A stretch of DNA of 6,770 nucleotides from an uncultured Haloferula sp. (lineage in GTDB: Bacteria; Verrucomicrobiota; Verrucomicrobiae; Verrucomicrobiales; Akkermansiaceae), in NCBI GenBank assembly GCA_946481625.1, contig CAMLOZ010000198.1, positions 1-6,770 of the forward strand, in the 5' to 3' direction. Below, in pieces: positions 1 to 5,779 of this stretch. The notes under the pieces were generated by a model. That model was not told the DNA's origin and did no database searches. It saw only the letters and a list, made by a program, of their open reading frames with translations. A program made the translations under genes and the position numbers. How positions within the stretch are numbered: the first letter of the stretch is position 1; each line of letters starts with the position of its first letter.

Positions 1-747
1 CTGGCGGTAGCCTGCCGACCGCGCCCACGCGATCGCCTTGGAGAAGTCGCGGGCAACTTCCGCCGGCGCGTGGGCGTCGGAGGAGATTACCAGTGGAATC
101 CCCGCCAGGTTTGCCAGTTCGAGAAAGCGGGGATGGGGATAGGCTTCGGCGCAGGGCTTATGCCAGCCGGCGGTGTTGAGTTCGATGGCTGAGCCGGACT
201 CCGCGATGGCGGCAATGGCCGGTTCGTAGAAGCGGTCGAGGTTGCCGTCCGGACGGTGGGAGAATTTCTTCACCAAGTCCGGATGGCCGAGGATGTCGAA
301 GAGTTGGCTGCGAGCCATCGCGGCGTAGGCCTCCCAATAGAGCGTCCAGACCTGTTCGACATCGGATTCCGCCCAGCGCCCGAGCCATTTCGGATTATCG
401 AAGTCCCAGGATCCGAGGTAGTGGACCGACCCGATCAGGTAGTCCCACGGATAGCGCCCTGCGAGCTCCTCGATCCAGCCCTCGCAACCGGGCAGCCAGT
501 CGCACTCCATTCCCGCCCGGACCGGGAGGGAACCGGCGGCGGCGCGGGCCCGCTCGATCCATTCGAAATAAGCGGGCAGGTCGGATTCCAGCATCCGCCA
601 GTCGTCGAAGGGCTCCGGCCGGGCCGGGGCGTGGTCGGAAATCCCGTACTCCGTCAGGCCCGCGGCGAGGGCCGCGGCAATATATTCTTCCGGGGTACCG
701 GTGGCGTGGCGGCAGAGGGGGGTGTGGGTATGGTAGTCGGCGGGCAC
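1..747 (-). CDS. hisJ: PHP-family histidinol-phosphatase (partial, 3' end beyond window)
   Basis: Probable histidinol-phosphatase of the PHP (polymerase and histidinol phosphatase) family. It would remove phosphate from L-histidinol phosphate in the penultimate part of histidine biosynthesis, in the cytoplasm. The 249 visible codons carry the metal-binding motifs in family order: HTH at residues 6-8, SDHAP at 37-41 (D38, H39), GMECD at 79-83 (E81), GSVHY at 106-110 (H109), GHPD at 154-157 (H155) and SSDAH at 222-226 (D224, H226). The family is usually about 260-280 residues, so only a short C-terminal tail is missing. I chose the GTG at 747-745 because it puts HTH at the very N-terminus, as is normal for the family; no ATG and no Shine-Dalgarno sequence lies upstream. 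It is divergent from pta. Other PHP phosphoesterases share these motifs, so the substrate is inferred; the family is clear. Confidence 0.85.
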   Translation of the reverse strand, partial: MPADYHTHTPLCRHATGTPEEYIAAALAAGLTEYGISDHAPARPEPFDDWRMLESDLPAYFEWIERARAAAGSLPVRAGMECDWLPGCEGWIEELAGRYPWDYLIGSVHYLGSWDFDNPKWLGRWAESDVEQVWTLYWEAYAAMARSQLFDILGHPDLVKKFSHRPDGNLDRFYEPAIAAIAESGSAIELNTAGWHKPCAEAYPHPRFLELANLAGIPLVISSDAHAPAEVARDFSKAIAWARSAGYRQ

Positions 748-830
748 GAACCGGGCGGGGTTTCGGGTTGCTTGATTTTCGTTAGGGATACTAGAGTGCG
801 GGACACGCGCAAGCACCGCCGGGATTTCCG
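748..830. promoter_or_regulatory. Divergent intergenic region between the PHP phosphatase gene and pta
   Basis: This 83-bp gap must hold the promoters of both divergent genes unless either is read from farther away. A -10-like GATACT is seen on the plus strand at 787-792, and TAGTAT is read on the minus strand at 793-788, so the two overlap back to back. Neither has a convincing -35 at 16-18 bp, so the assignment is weak. Neither flanking start codon has a Shine-Dalgarno sequence. Confidence 0.3.
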
Positions 831-1919
831 ATGTCGAACGACCTTTCCAGCCCTTCCACAGGGAGCAATCCATTCACCGAATACCAGATCCAGAAGCTGC
901 GGAATCACCCGAAGCGTATCGTTTTCACCGAGGGTGAGGACCTGCGGGTGTTGCGCGCGGCCCAACGGCTGGTCGATGCCGAGGCTGCCGTGCCGGTGCT
1001 GCTGGGGAACCGCGAGGCGATCCGGGGTCTGGCGGCGGAGAACGGGGTGAGCCTCAAGTTCGTCAACGTGATCGAGCCCTCGAAATCCTCGGATTTCGGG
1101 CTGTTTTGCCAACGCTTCGCGAAGGTCGAGCGCTACCGCAAGCTTAGCGCGGCCGATCCCGCGGACGTGGTGGCGCGTCCCCATTATTTCGGCGCGATGA
1201 TGGTCCAGTACGGCCAGGCGGATGCCTTGGTGGGGGGAAACCAGAGCCTGCCCGCGACGCTTTTCCGCGCGCTGCTGCATACCATCCCGCCGCTGCCGAC
1301 CGTGCCGAAGATGTTCGGCGCGATGGTGCTGGTGGCCCCGCATTTGAAGAATTTCGGCTCGAACGGCGTGCTCTTCCTCGCGGATTGCGGGTTGCTCCCT
1401 CAGCCGACCGTGGACCAGCTTGCGGCGATCGCCTTGGAAACGGGCAAGCTGGCCAAGCATTTCCTCGGCCGGGAGCCGCGGATTGCGCTGTTGAGTCACT
1501 CCACGAAGGGTTCCGCGGGGACCGAGGAAGCCCGCAAGATGGCGGCCGCCACGGCACTCGCCGTGGAAAAGGCGAAGGAGGCCTACCTCGACTTCTCGAT
1601 CATCGGCGAAGTCCAGGCGGACGTGGCGCTCGACCCGGCGGCTGCCGAGATCAAACTGCCGAATGCCGAAAAGCGGGAACCGGCGGATGTGCTGGTCTTC
1701 CCGAATCTGGATGCCGCGCACATTTCCCTGAAACTCCTGCAGCACTGCGCCGGCGCGATCAACTACGGCCAGATCCTGGCGGGCTTGGCGCGGCCTTGTG
1801 CGCAGGTGCCGCGGACGGCGACCGAAGAGACCATTTTCGGCACGGCGGCCGCCGTGGCGGTGGAAGCAATCAAGTATCACCAGCTCTATCCGGACGGCGA
1901 AGTGGGGGATAGCTACTGA
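831..1919 (+). CDS. pta: Phosphate acetyltransferase family protein (PTA_PTB fold)
   Basis: Phosphotransacetylase-family enzyme, expected to interconvert acetyl-CoA plus phosphate with acetyl-phosphate plus CoA in the cytoplasm (acetate overflow or assimilation, with acetate kinase). It has 362 residues, close to the short single-domain Pta type (about 330), without the N-terminal DRTGG/CobQ-like extension of the E. coli enzyme. Family blocks visible in order: RIVFTEGED (29-37), RPHYFGAMMV (116-125), ADALVGG (130-136), FLADCGLLPQP (182-192), LLSHSTKGSAG (220-230), GEVQADVALDP (259-269), LVFPNLDAA (288-296) and GQILAGLARP (313-322). The usual catalytic segment near the C-terminus, of the form DLSRG....DI, reads QVPRTATEETI here (325-335). 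The expected Ser and Asp are therefore replaced by Pro327 and Thr334, while the Arg (328) remains. The start is the first ATG after the divergent gap; TTTCCG rather than a Shine-Dalgarno sequence precedes it. No ackA is in the window. It could act on a different acyl group or have altered activity. Confidence 0.88.
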   Translation: MSNDLSSPSTGSNPFTEYQIQKLRNHPKRIVFTEGEDLRVLRAAQRLVDAEAAVPVLLGNREAIRGLAAENGVSLKFVNVIEPSKSSDFGLFCQRFAKVERYRKLSAADPADVVARPHYFGAMMVQYGQADALVGGNQSLPATLFRALLHTIPPLPTVPKMFGAMVLVAPHLKNFGSNGVLFLADCGLLPQPTVDQLAAIALETGKLAKHFLGREPRIALLSHSTKGSAGTEEARKMAAATALAVEKAKEAYLDFSIIGEVQADVALDPAAAEIKLPNAEKREPADVLVFPNLDAAHISLKLLQHCAGAINYGQILAGLARPCAQVPRTATEETIFGTAAAVAVEAIKYHQLYPDGEVGDSY

Positions 1920-1985
1920 ATCCGGGAAAAGCTCCCATGAGCGGGATCATTGCCGCGACGGGCTCGAAGTGGTTTGATGGCGGAT

Positions 1986-2013
1986 TTGCCATGAACGGGC
2001 TTCACCTTATGCT
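1986..2013 (+). promoter_or_regulatory. Candidate sigma70-type promoter for cysJ
   Basis: TTGCCA at 1986-1991 and TATGCT at 2008-2013 are separated by 16 bp, a near-consensus sigma70 arrangement. It lies in the non-coding spacer between pta and cysJ. It would start transcription near 2020 and give a leader of about 100 nt containing the GC hairpin at 2093-2107. Assignment is by pattern only. Confidence 0.4.
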
Positions 2014-2092
2014 TTCATCGAACGAATCGTGCCGGATGCCCGGTGGCATGAAACGCGCTTGAACGCGCCCGCGCCCGCCATCATGTTCCCGC

Positions 2093-2107
2093 CCCCCGGC
2101 CCGGGGG
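2093..2107 (+). other. GC hairpin in the cysJ leader
   Basis: CCCCC (2093-2097) and GGGGG (2103-2107) can pair around a 5-nt loop, ending 12 nt before the cysJ ATG. No U-tract follows, so an intrinsic terminator is unlikely. In the mRNA it would sit against the ribosome-binding region, in a place where no Shine-Dalgarno sequence exists. It may tune translation or simply reflect local GC content. Confidence 0.35.
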
Positions 2108-2119
2108 CCTTCCGTTTCA

Positions 2120-3862
2120 ATGTCCTCTTTTATCCAGATCCCCGAAGACGCGCCCTTTTCCACTGAGCAACGCGCTTGGCTCGGCCAATTTCTTTCCAAT
2201 CTTTTGACCGGTGCTGCCGCTGCGGCAGCCTCCGCGCCATCCGGCCCGGCCGTCCCGGTGACGATCCTCTGGGGTTCCCAAACCGGGAATTCGGAAGGTT
2301 TGGCGAAGAAGCTCGTGAAGAGCCTCAAGAAGGGGAACTTCGAGCCGGAAGTCTTCGACATGGCGGCCTATGATCGCGCCCGCCTGCCGCAAGAGAAGAA
2401 CCTGCTGGTGATCACCTCGACCTATGGCGATGGCGAGCCGCCGGACAATGCGGCGGAGCTCTACCACTGGATCCGCAGCGATGCCGCCCCGCGTTTGGAA
2501 GGGGTGAGCTTCTCGGTGCTCGCGCTCGGCGACACGAACTACCCGGACTTCTGCAAGTGCGGGGTCGATTTCGACACCCGTCTCGAGCAGCTCGGCGCCA
2601 GCCGGATTTTCCAGCGCATCGATAGCGATGTCGATTACGACGGTCCCTTCAAGCAGTGGTCCGACGGTATCCTCTCCGTGCTGGCACCGGCCGGTGCGGT
2701 TTCCTCGAACGGCGCCGCTGCCGCCGTCGAGCAGGTGGACACCGGATTTTCAAAGAAGAATCCTTTCCCCTCCGCGATCATCACCAACTACAACCTGAAC
2801 GGTCCGGGCGAAAAGCAGACGCACCATGTGGCGCTCTCGCTCGAAGGTTCGGGCTTGGAATACGAGGTGGGCGATGCTCTCGGCGTGTTCCCGGAAAACC
2901 CGCCGGCGGTGGTGGACGAGATCCTGGCGGCCCTGCCTTTCAATGCGAAGGTCAGCGTGCCCCTGCCCGATGGTGGCGAAGCCGATTTGCGCGACGCGCT
3001 GATCCGTCACTACGACATCGGAAACCTGAACAAGTCCTTGATCCAGAAATGGCAGGCCAAGAGCGGCTCGCCCTTCCTGCGCTCGCTGGTGACGGCGGAT
3101 GACAAGAAGGCTTGGGACGATTTCTGCTGGGGCCGCGACCTGATCGATCTGGTGATCGATCACCCGGCGGATTTCACGGATGCGGAGGACTTCGTCGGCG
3201 TGCTCAAGAAGCTGCAGCCGCGGCTCTACTCGATCGCTTCCAGCCCGAAGGCCCATCCCGGCGAGGTGCATCTCTGCGTCGGCATCGTGCGCTACAACAC
3301 CTACGGCCGCCAGCGCGGCGGGATCTGCTCGACCTTCCTCGCCGACCGCGCGGAGGGCCTCAAGCCGGGCGTATTCGTCCATGTGAACAAGGCCTTCCGA
3401 CTGCCGGAGAACGGCGATACGCCGGTCATCATGGTCGGTCCCGGGACCGGGATCGCACCCTTCCGCGCCTTCCTGGAAGAGCGCAAGATCACCGGGGCGA
3501 AGGGTGCGAACTGGCTCTTCTTCGGCAATCCCTACAGCGCCACCGATTTTCTCTACGCAGAGGAACTCACCGCCTTCCAGAAGGAAGGTTCGCTACAGCG
3601 CCTCGACCTCGCTTGGTCCCGCGACCAGAAGGAGAAGATCTACGTGCAGAACCTGATGATCCAGCAGGGCGCGGAACTCTGGAAGTGGTTCCAGGACGGT
3701 GCCGCCTTCTACGTCTGCGGCGATGCCTCGCGCATGGCGAAGGACGTGGATGCCGCGCTGCACACCATCGCCGAGCAGCACGGCGGCCTCTCGAAGGACG
3801 ATGCCGCTGCCTTCGTGAACCAGCTCAAGAAGGACAAGCGCTACCTGCGCGATGTTTACTGA
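2120..3862 (+). CDS. cysJ: Sulfite reductase [NADPH] flavoprotein subunit (diflavin reductase)
   Basis: Cytoplasmic diflavin reductase that passes electrons from NADPH through FAD and FMN to an acceptor, by family the sulfite reductase haemoprotein CysI in assimilatory sulfate reduction. At 580 residues it is close to E. coli CysJ (599). Domain order is canonical. A short N-terminal segment and an Ala-rich linker (about 31-45) lead into an FMN flavodoxin domain: SQTGNSEG phosphate loop 53-60, STYGDGEPPDN 100-110, LGDTNYPDFCKCG 136-148. A second linker (about 190-210) precedes the FAD domain: RLYSIASSP 368-376, GGICSTFL 400-407. The NADPH domain follows: VGPGTGIAPFRAF 439-451, FFGN 467-470, SRDQKEKIYVQ 500-510, YVCGDASRMAKDV 531-543. 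The C-terminus RYLRDVY matches the conserved CysJ ending. The ATG at 2120 is the only good start in frame. No cysI, cysH or cysG lies in the window; another haem or P450-type partner cannot be excluded. Confidence 0.93.
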   Translation: MSSFIQIPEDAPFSTEQRAWLGQFLSNLLTGAAAAAASAPSGPAVPVTILWGSQTGNSEGLAKKLVKSLKKGNFEPEVFDMAAYDRARLPQEKNLLVITSTYGDGEPPDNAAELYHWIRSDAAPRLEGVSFSVLALGDTNYPDFCKCGVDFDTRLEQLGASRIFQRIDSDVDYDGPFKQWSDGILSVLAPAGAVSSNGAAAAVEQVDTGFSKKNPFPSAIITNYNLNGPGEKQTHHVALSLEGSGLEYEVGDALGVFPENPPAVVDEILAALPFNAKVSVPLPDGGEADLRDALIRHYDIGNLNKSLIQKWQAKSGSPFLRSLVTADDKKAWDDFCWGRDLIDLVIDHPADFTDAEDFVGVLKKLQPRLYSIASSPKAHPGEVHLCVGIVRYNTYGRQRGGICSTFLADRAEGLKPGVFVHVNKAFRLPENGDTPVIMVGPGTGIAPFRAFLEERKITGAKGANWLFFGNPYSATDFLYAEELTAFQKEGSLQRLDLAWSRDQKEKIYVQNLMIQQGAELWKWFQDGAAFYVCGDASRMAKDVDAALHTIAEQHGGLSKDDAAAFVNQLKKDKRYLRDVY

Positions 3863-3869
3863 AGGTGAC

Positions 3870-3899
3870 GCGGGTCGCAAATCCGCTTGCCGGACCCGC
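3870..3899 (+). terminator. Terminator-like hairpin after cysJ
   Basis: Eight bases after the cysJ stop, GCGGGTC (3870-3876) pairs with GACCCGC (3893-3899). Inside it GCAA (3877-3880) pairs with TTGC (3887-3890) around a 6-nt loop, with CG (3891-3892) as a small bulge. The following bases, CTCTGTTTCATT (3904-3915), are pyrimidine-rich but not a clean T-run. It probably separates cysJ transcription from the tRNA gene. Confidence 0.55.
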
Positions 3900-3937
3900 C
3901 GCGCTCTGTTTCATTCCCGCCCGTTCCGCAAGGAGAC

Positions 3938-4012
3938 GCCGCTGTAGCTCAGGGGTAGAGCAGCTCATTCGTAATGAGCAGGTCGTCGGTTCAAATCCGA
4001 CCAGCGGCTCCA
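3938..4012 (+). tRNA. tRNA-Thr (anticodon CGU)
   Basis: A complete cloverleaf can be folded by eye. The acceptor GCCGCTG (3938-3944) pairs perfectly with CAGCGGC (4002-4008). The D-arm is GCTC/GAGC with a 7-nt loop. The anticodon stem GCTCA/TGAGC carries the loop TTCGTAA (3968-3974), placing the anticodon CGT at 3970-3972, which reads ACG threonine codons. The variable loop has 5 nt, and the T-arm is GTCGG/CCGAC with loop TTCAAAT. The discriminator is T (4009) and the CCA end is encoded (4010-4012). It lies alone between cysJ and the CAP lipoprotein gene, on the same strand. ACG is a favoured Thr codon in GC-rich genomes, which fits this isoacceptor. Confidence 0.97.
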
Positions 4013-4194
4013 GCGATTCCTTGATCGAAGGCTATCGAGTCGAGTCTGCGCCTGCGTAAATCCCCGCCCAACGGTTAGGCGGCGAAAATTTGATTCTCTG
4101 GAATTTTAAGGCAACATGGCCCGCAACCGGCCCGGATTGTAAAAACTTCTTTATATTTGGCTGAAGTTTTGCTAACCGGCCGGTGCTGTCCCTT
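4013..4194 (+). promoter_or_regulatory. AT-rich non-coding region upstream of the CAP lipoprotein gene
   Basis: This stretch of about 180 bases has no credible gene. A weak hairpin, CCGCC (4064-4068) with GGCGG (4078-4082), could end the tRNA transcript. Base composition then shifts to AT-rich (4085-4110 and 4136-4172), unlike the GC-rich surroundings, which suggests a promoter. A -10-like TATATT is at 4152-4157, but its -35 is not clear. Three related elements occur: GCAACATGGCCCG (4111-4123), GCAACCGGCCCGG (4123-4135) and GCTAACCGGCCGG (4171-4183). They could be operator-like or chance. No Shine-Dalgarno sequence precedes the ATG at 4195. Confidence 0.4.
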
Positions 4195-4770
4195 ATGAAA
4201 CGCACACCCTGCCTCGCCTGGGGAGGCTTGGCCGTATCGATGCTGCTGGCATCCTGCGGTCCCCAGTTGACCACCACGACTGTACCGATGTCGTCCACAT
4301 CGGCTTCCAAGGGCGATGGATCCCTCGCGGGAACCATCCATGCCCAAGTCAATTCCTTCCGCAGTTCGGTCGGCCGCAAGGAAGTCCGACGGCACGCGGG
4401 CCTCGACAAGATGGCGCAGCAGCACAGCGAATTCATGCGGATGAACCGCGGCAAATTCGGCAGCGGCAGTGCTGGGAGTCTCACGCACTACGGCTTCGAG
4501 GAGCGCGCTCTCAAGGCCCAGCGCATGATGAGCATGGGAGAGGTTGCCGAAAATATCGCCACCTGCTCCCGCCAAGGCTCCAATGCGGTCCCCGTGCTCG
4601 TGAATGCATGGAAGAACTCCTCCGGCCACATGAAGAACATGAAAGGCCAGTGGGATGTCACCGGCATCGGCGTGTCGGTGGATTCGGATGGCACCGTCTT
4701 CGCGACCCAGATTTTCGCGAACGAGGATCATTCGCACCTGACAACGACCAACCGGATGCGGCAGTTCTAG
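4195..4770 (+). CDS. CAP/SCP-domain lipoprotein
   Basis: Predicted exported lipoprotein with a CAP domain (cysteine-rich secretory/PR-1 superfamily, SCP). The function of bacterial CAP proteins is mostly unknown. From the ATG at 4195 (191 residues) there is a basic n-region (MKRT), a hydrophobic core and the lipobox LLAS|C at 17-21, so Cys21 should be lipidated after signal peptidase II cleavage. A Thr/Ser-rich tether (about 22-42) follows. CAP signatures: HAQVNSFRSSVG (49-60), LDKMAQQHSEFM (70-81, H77 and E79), LTHYGFEER (96-104, H98), GEVAENIA (115-122, E116 and E119), WKNSSGHMKNM (139-149, H145) and GIGVSVDSDGTVFATQIFA (157-175). The His/Glu residues that form the CAP cavity thus appear present. 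An in-frame GTG at 4183 would add four residues before MKRT; the ATG gives a better signal peptide. The gene ends 7 bp before rnhB, so co-transcription is likely. Confidence 0.85.
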   Translation: MKRTPCLAWGGLAVSMLLASCGPQLTTTTVPMSSTSASKGDGSLAGTIHAQVNSFRSSVGRKEVRRHAGLDKMAQQHSEFMRMNRGKFGSGSAGSLTHYGFEERALKAQRMMSMGEVAENIATCSRQGSNAVPVLVNAWKNSSGHMKNMKGQWDVTGIGVSVDSDGTVFATQIFANEDHSHLTTTNRMRQF

Positions 4771-4777
4771 GGGCGCG

Positions 4778-5401
4778 ATGCCCAACCTCTCGCTCGAAGC
4801 TTCTCTCCGCGCCCGCGGACTCCTGGTGATCGCGGGTGTGGATGAAGCCGGGCGGGGACCGCTGGCCGGCCCGGTGGCGGCGGCCGCGGTGATTCTCCCG
4901 CAGCGCTGGCGCTGCAAGGGCTTGGACGATTCCAAGAAGCTCGCCCCGAAGGTCCGGGAGAGCCTTTATTTGAAGATCACCACGGACGAGCGCGTCCGCT
5001 GGAGCGTGGCCTTCGCGGAGGTCGATGAGATCGACCGGATCAATATCCTGCGCGCCACGCATCAGGCGATGATCCGCGCCGTCCAAGGGCTGGCGATGGA
5101 GATCCACCACTGCCTGATCGACGGCCTGCCGGTGCCGGGCTTCCCGTGGTCCCACGACGGAGTGGTGAAGGGCGACGGCATCTCAATGTCGATCGCCGCC
5201 GCAAGCGTCGTCGCGAAGGTCTCGCGGGACCGCCTGATGTGCGGGTTCGCGCGGGAATTTCCGGATTACGGCTTTGAGAGCCACATGGGCTATGGTACGC
5301 CGGGACACCTCGAAGCGCTCCAACGTCATGGGCCTTGCCGCATTCATCGCCGCTCGTTTCAGCCCGTCGCTCAATTGCCGTTGCCGCTTGACGGGTGCTA
5401 A
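4778..5401 (+). CDS. rnhB: Ribonuclease HII
   Basis: Ribonuclease HII, a cytoplasmic metal-dependent endonuclease. It cuts the RNA strand of RNA-DNA hybrids and nicks at single misincorporated ribonucleotides to start ribonucleotide excision repair. It has 207 residues, the usual family size. Visible signatures: GVDEAGRGPLAGPV at 20-33 with catalytic D22 and E23, DDSKKL at 50-55, LIDG at 113-116 with D115, KGDGISMSIAAASVVAKVSR at 131-150 with D133, GYGTPGH at 171-177 and HRRSF at 190-194. These give the complete DEDD-type active site and the GRG loop that recognises the RNA-DNA junction. The start is supported by AGGGG (4769-4773), four bases before the ATG, the only fairly clear Shine-Dalgarno-like sequence in the window; it overlaps the stop codon of the lipoprotein gene. 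The yraN-type gene follows at once, a common arrangement. Confidence 0.96.
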   Translation: MPNLSLEASLRARGLLVIAGVDEAGRGPLAGPVAAAAVILPQRWRCKGLDDSKKLAPKVRESLYLKITTDERVRWSVAFAEVDEIDRINILRATHQAMIRAVQGLAMEIHHCLIDGLPVPGFPWSHDGVVKGDGISMSIAAASVVAKVSRDRLMCGFAREFPDYGFESHMGYGTPGHLEALQRHGPCRIHRRSFQPVAQLPLPLDGC

Positions 5402-5408
5402 TGGCAGC

Positions 5409-5768
5409 GTGATCCCGCCGGGAGAGGTGGGAAGGCTCGGGGAAAAGATCGCGAAAGCCTGGCTGCGTTCTCAGGGGGCGAAGATCCTCTATCGTAATTT
5501 CAAGGCCCCCCGCGGCGGTGAGGTGGATATCGTCGCGCGGGAAGGCAAGCTGCTGGTTTTCGCGGAGGTGAAGACGCGGCGCGCGGGAGGCCTCGGCCGT
5601 CCGTTGGATGCGGTGGACCGCGGGAAGCAGCGGCTGATCGAGCGCGGCGCGAACGAGTGGCTGCGCCTGCTGGGCACACGCGAGGTGCCGTGGCGCTTCG
5701 ACGTGATCGAGGTGATCCTGGCGGACGGGGAGAAGCCGCTGGTGCACCGGGTGGAGAATGCGTTCTAG
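5409..5768 (+). CDS. yraN: YraN/UPF0102 family protein (predicted nuclease fold)
   Basis: Small UPF0102 (YraN, PF02021) protein with a restriction-endonuclease-like fold. The exact role is unsettled; relatives are linked to DNA processing or recombination, and the gene often lies beside rnhB, as here. Taking the GTG at 5409 gives 119 residues. Family blocks: GRLGEKIAKAWLRSQG (8-23), ILYRNFKAPRGGEVDIVA (26-43, with E38 and D40), LLVFAEVKTRR (48-58, with E53 and K55) and WRFDVIEV (95-102). E38/D40/E53/K55 correspond to the PD-(D/E)XK-type metal site. Longer in-frame starts exist at ATG 5331, ATG 5292 and TTG 5274, but they overlap rnhB and add sequence outside the domain, including an odd Cys-Arg-Cys. 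I prefer 5409, which leaves a 7-bp gap, though 5331 remains possible. The end is firm. Confidence 0.85.
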   Translation: MIPPGEVGRLGEKIAKAWLRSQGAKILYRNFKAPRGGEVDIVAREGKLLVFAEVKTRRAGGLGRPLDAVDRGKQRLIERGANEWLRLLGTREVPWRFDVIEVILADGEKPLVHRVENAF

Positions 5769-5779
5769 TTTCCGCCGTC

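Noticed and set aside
256..1050. 264-codon plus-strand open frame over the PHP phosphatase gene and the start of pta
   Set aside because: The minus-strand PHP motifs (HTH, SDH, GHPD, SDAH) show the real coding strand; this frame also overlaps the pta start and has no domain.
654..1880. 408-codon open frame on the minus strand opposite pta
   Set aside because: It is an antisense shadow of a clear Pta gene in GC-rich DNA; the translation is rich in Arg, His and Gly with no recognisable domain.
3112..4059. 315-codon plus-strand frame over the end of cysJ and the tRNA
   Set aside because: It is an Arg-rich out-of-frame shadow of cysJ that runs through the terminator hairpin and the tRNA gene.
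3938..4182. tRNA-Thr as an integration site for a mobile element
   Set aside because: No repeated copy of the tRNA 3' end, integrase or other mobile-element gene is seen downstream in the window.
4075..4935. 286-codon minus-strand frame opposite the CAP lipoprotein gene and the start of rnhB
   Set aside because: The plus-strand frames have clear CAP and RNase HII motifs and a lipobox; the antisense product has none.
5040..5747. 235-codon minus-strand frame opposite rnhB and yraN
   Set aside because: It is a shadow of two well-recognised plus-strand genes, with low-complexity Arg/Pro-rich sequence.
5657..5779. Upstream extension of the esterase reading frame
   Set aside because: It lies mostly within yraN coding sequence and would bury the signal peptide that begins at ATG 5780.
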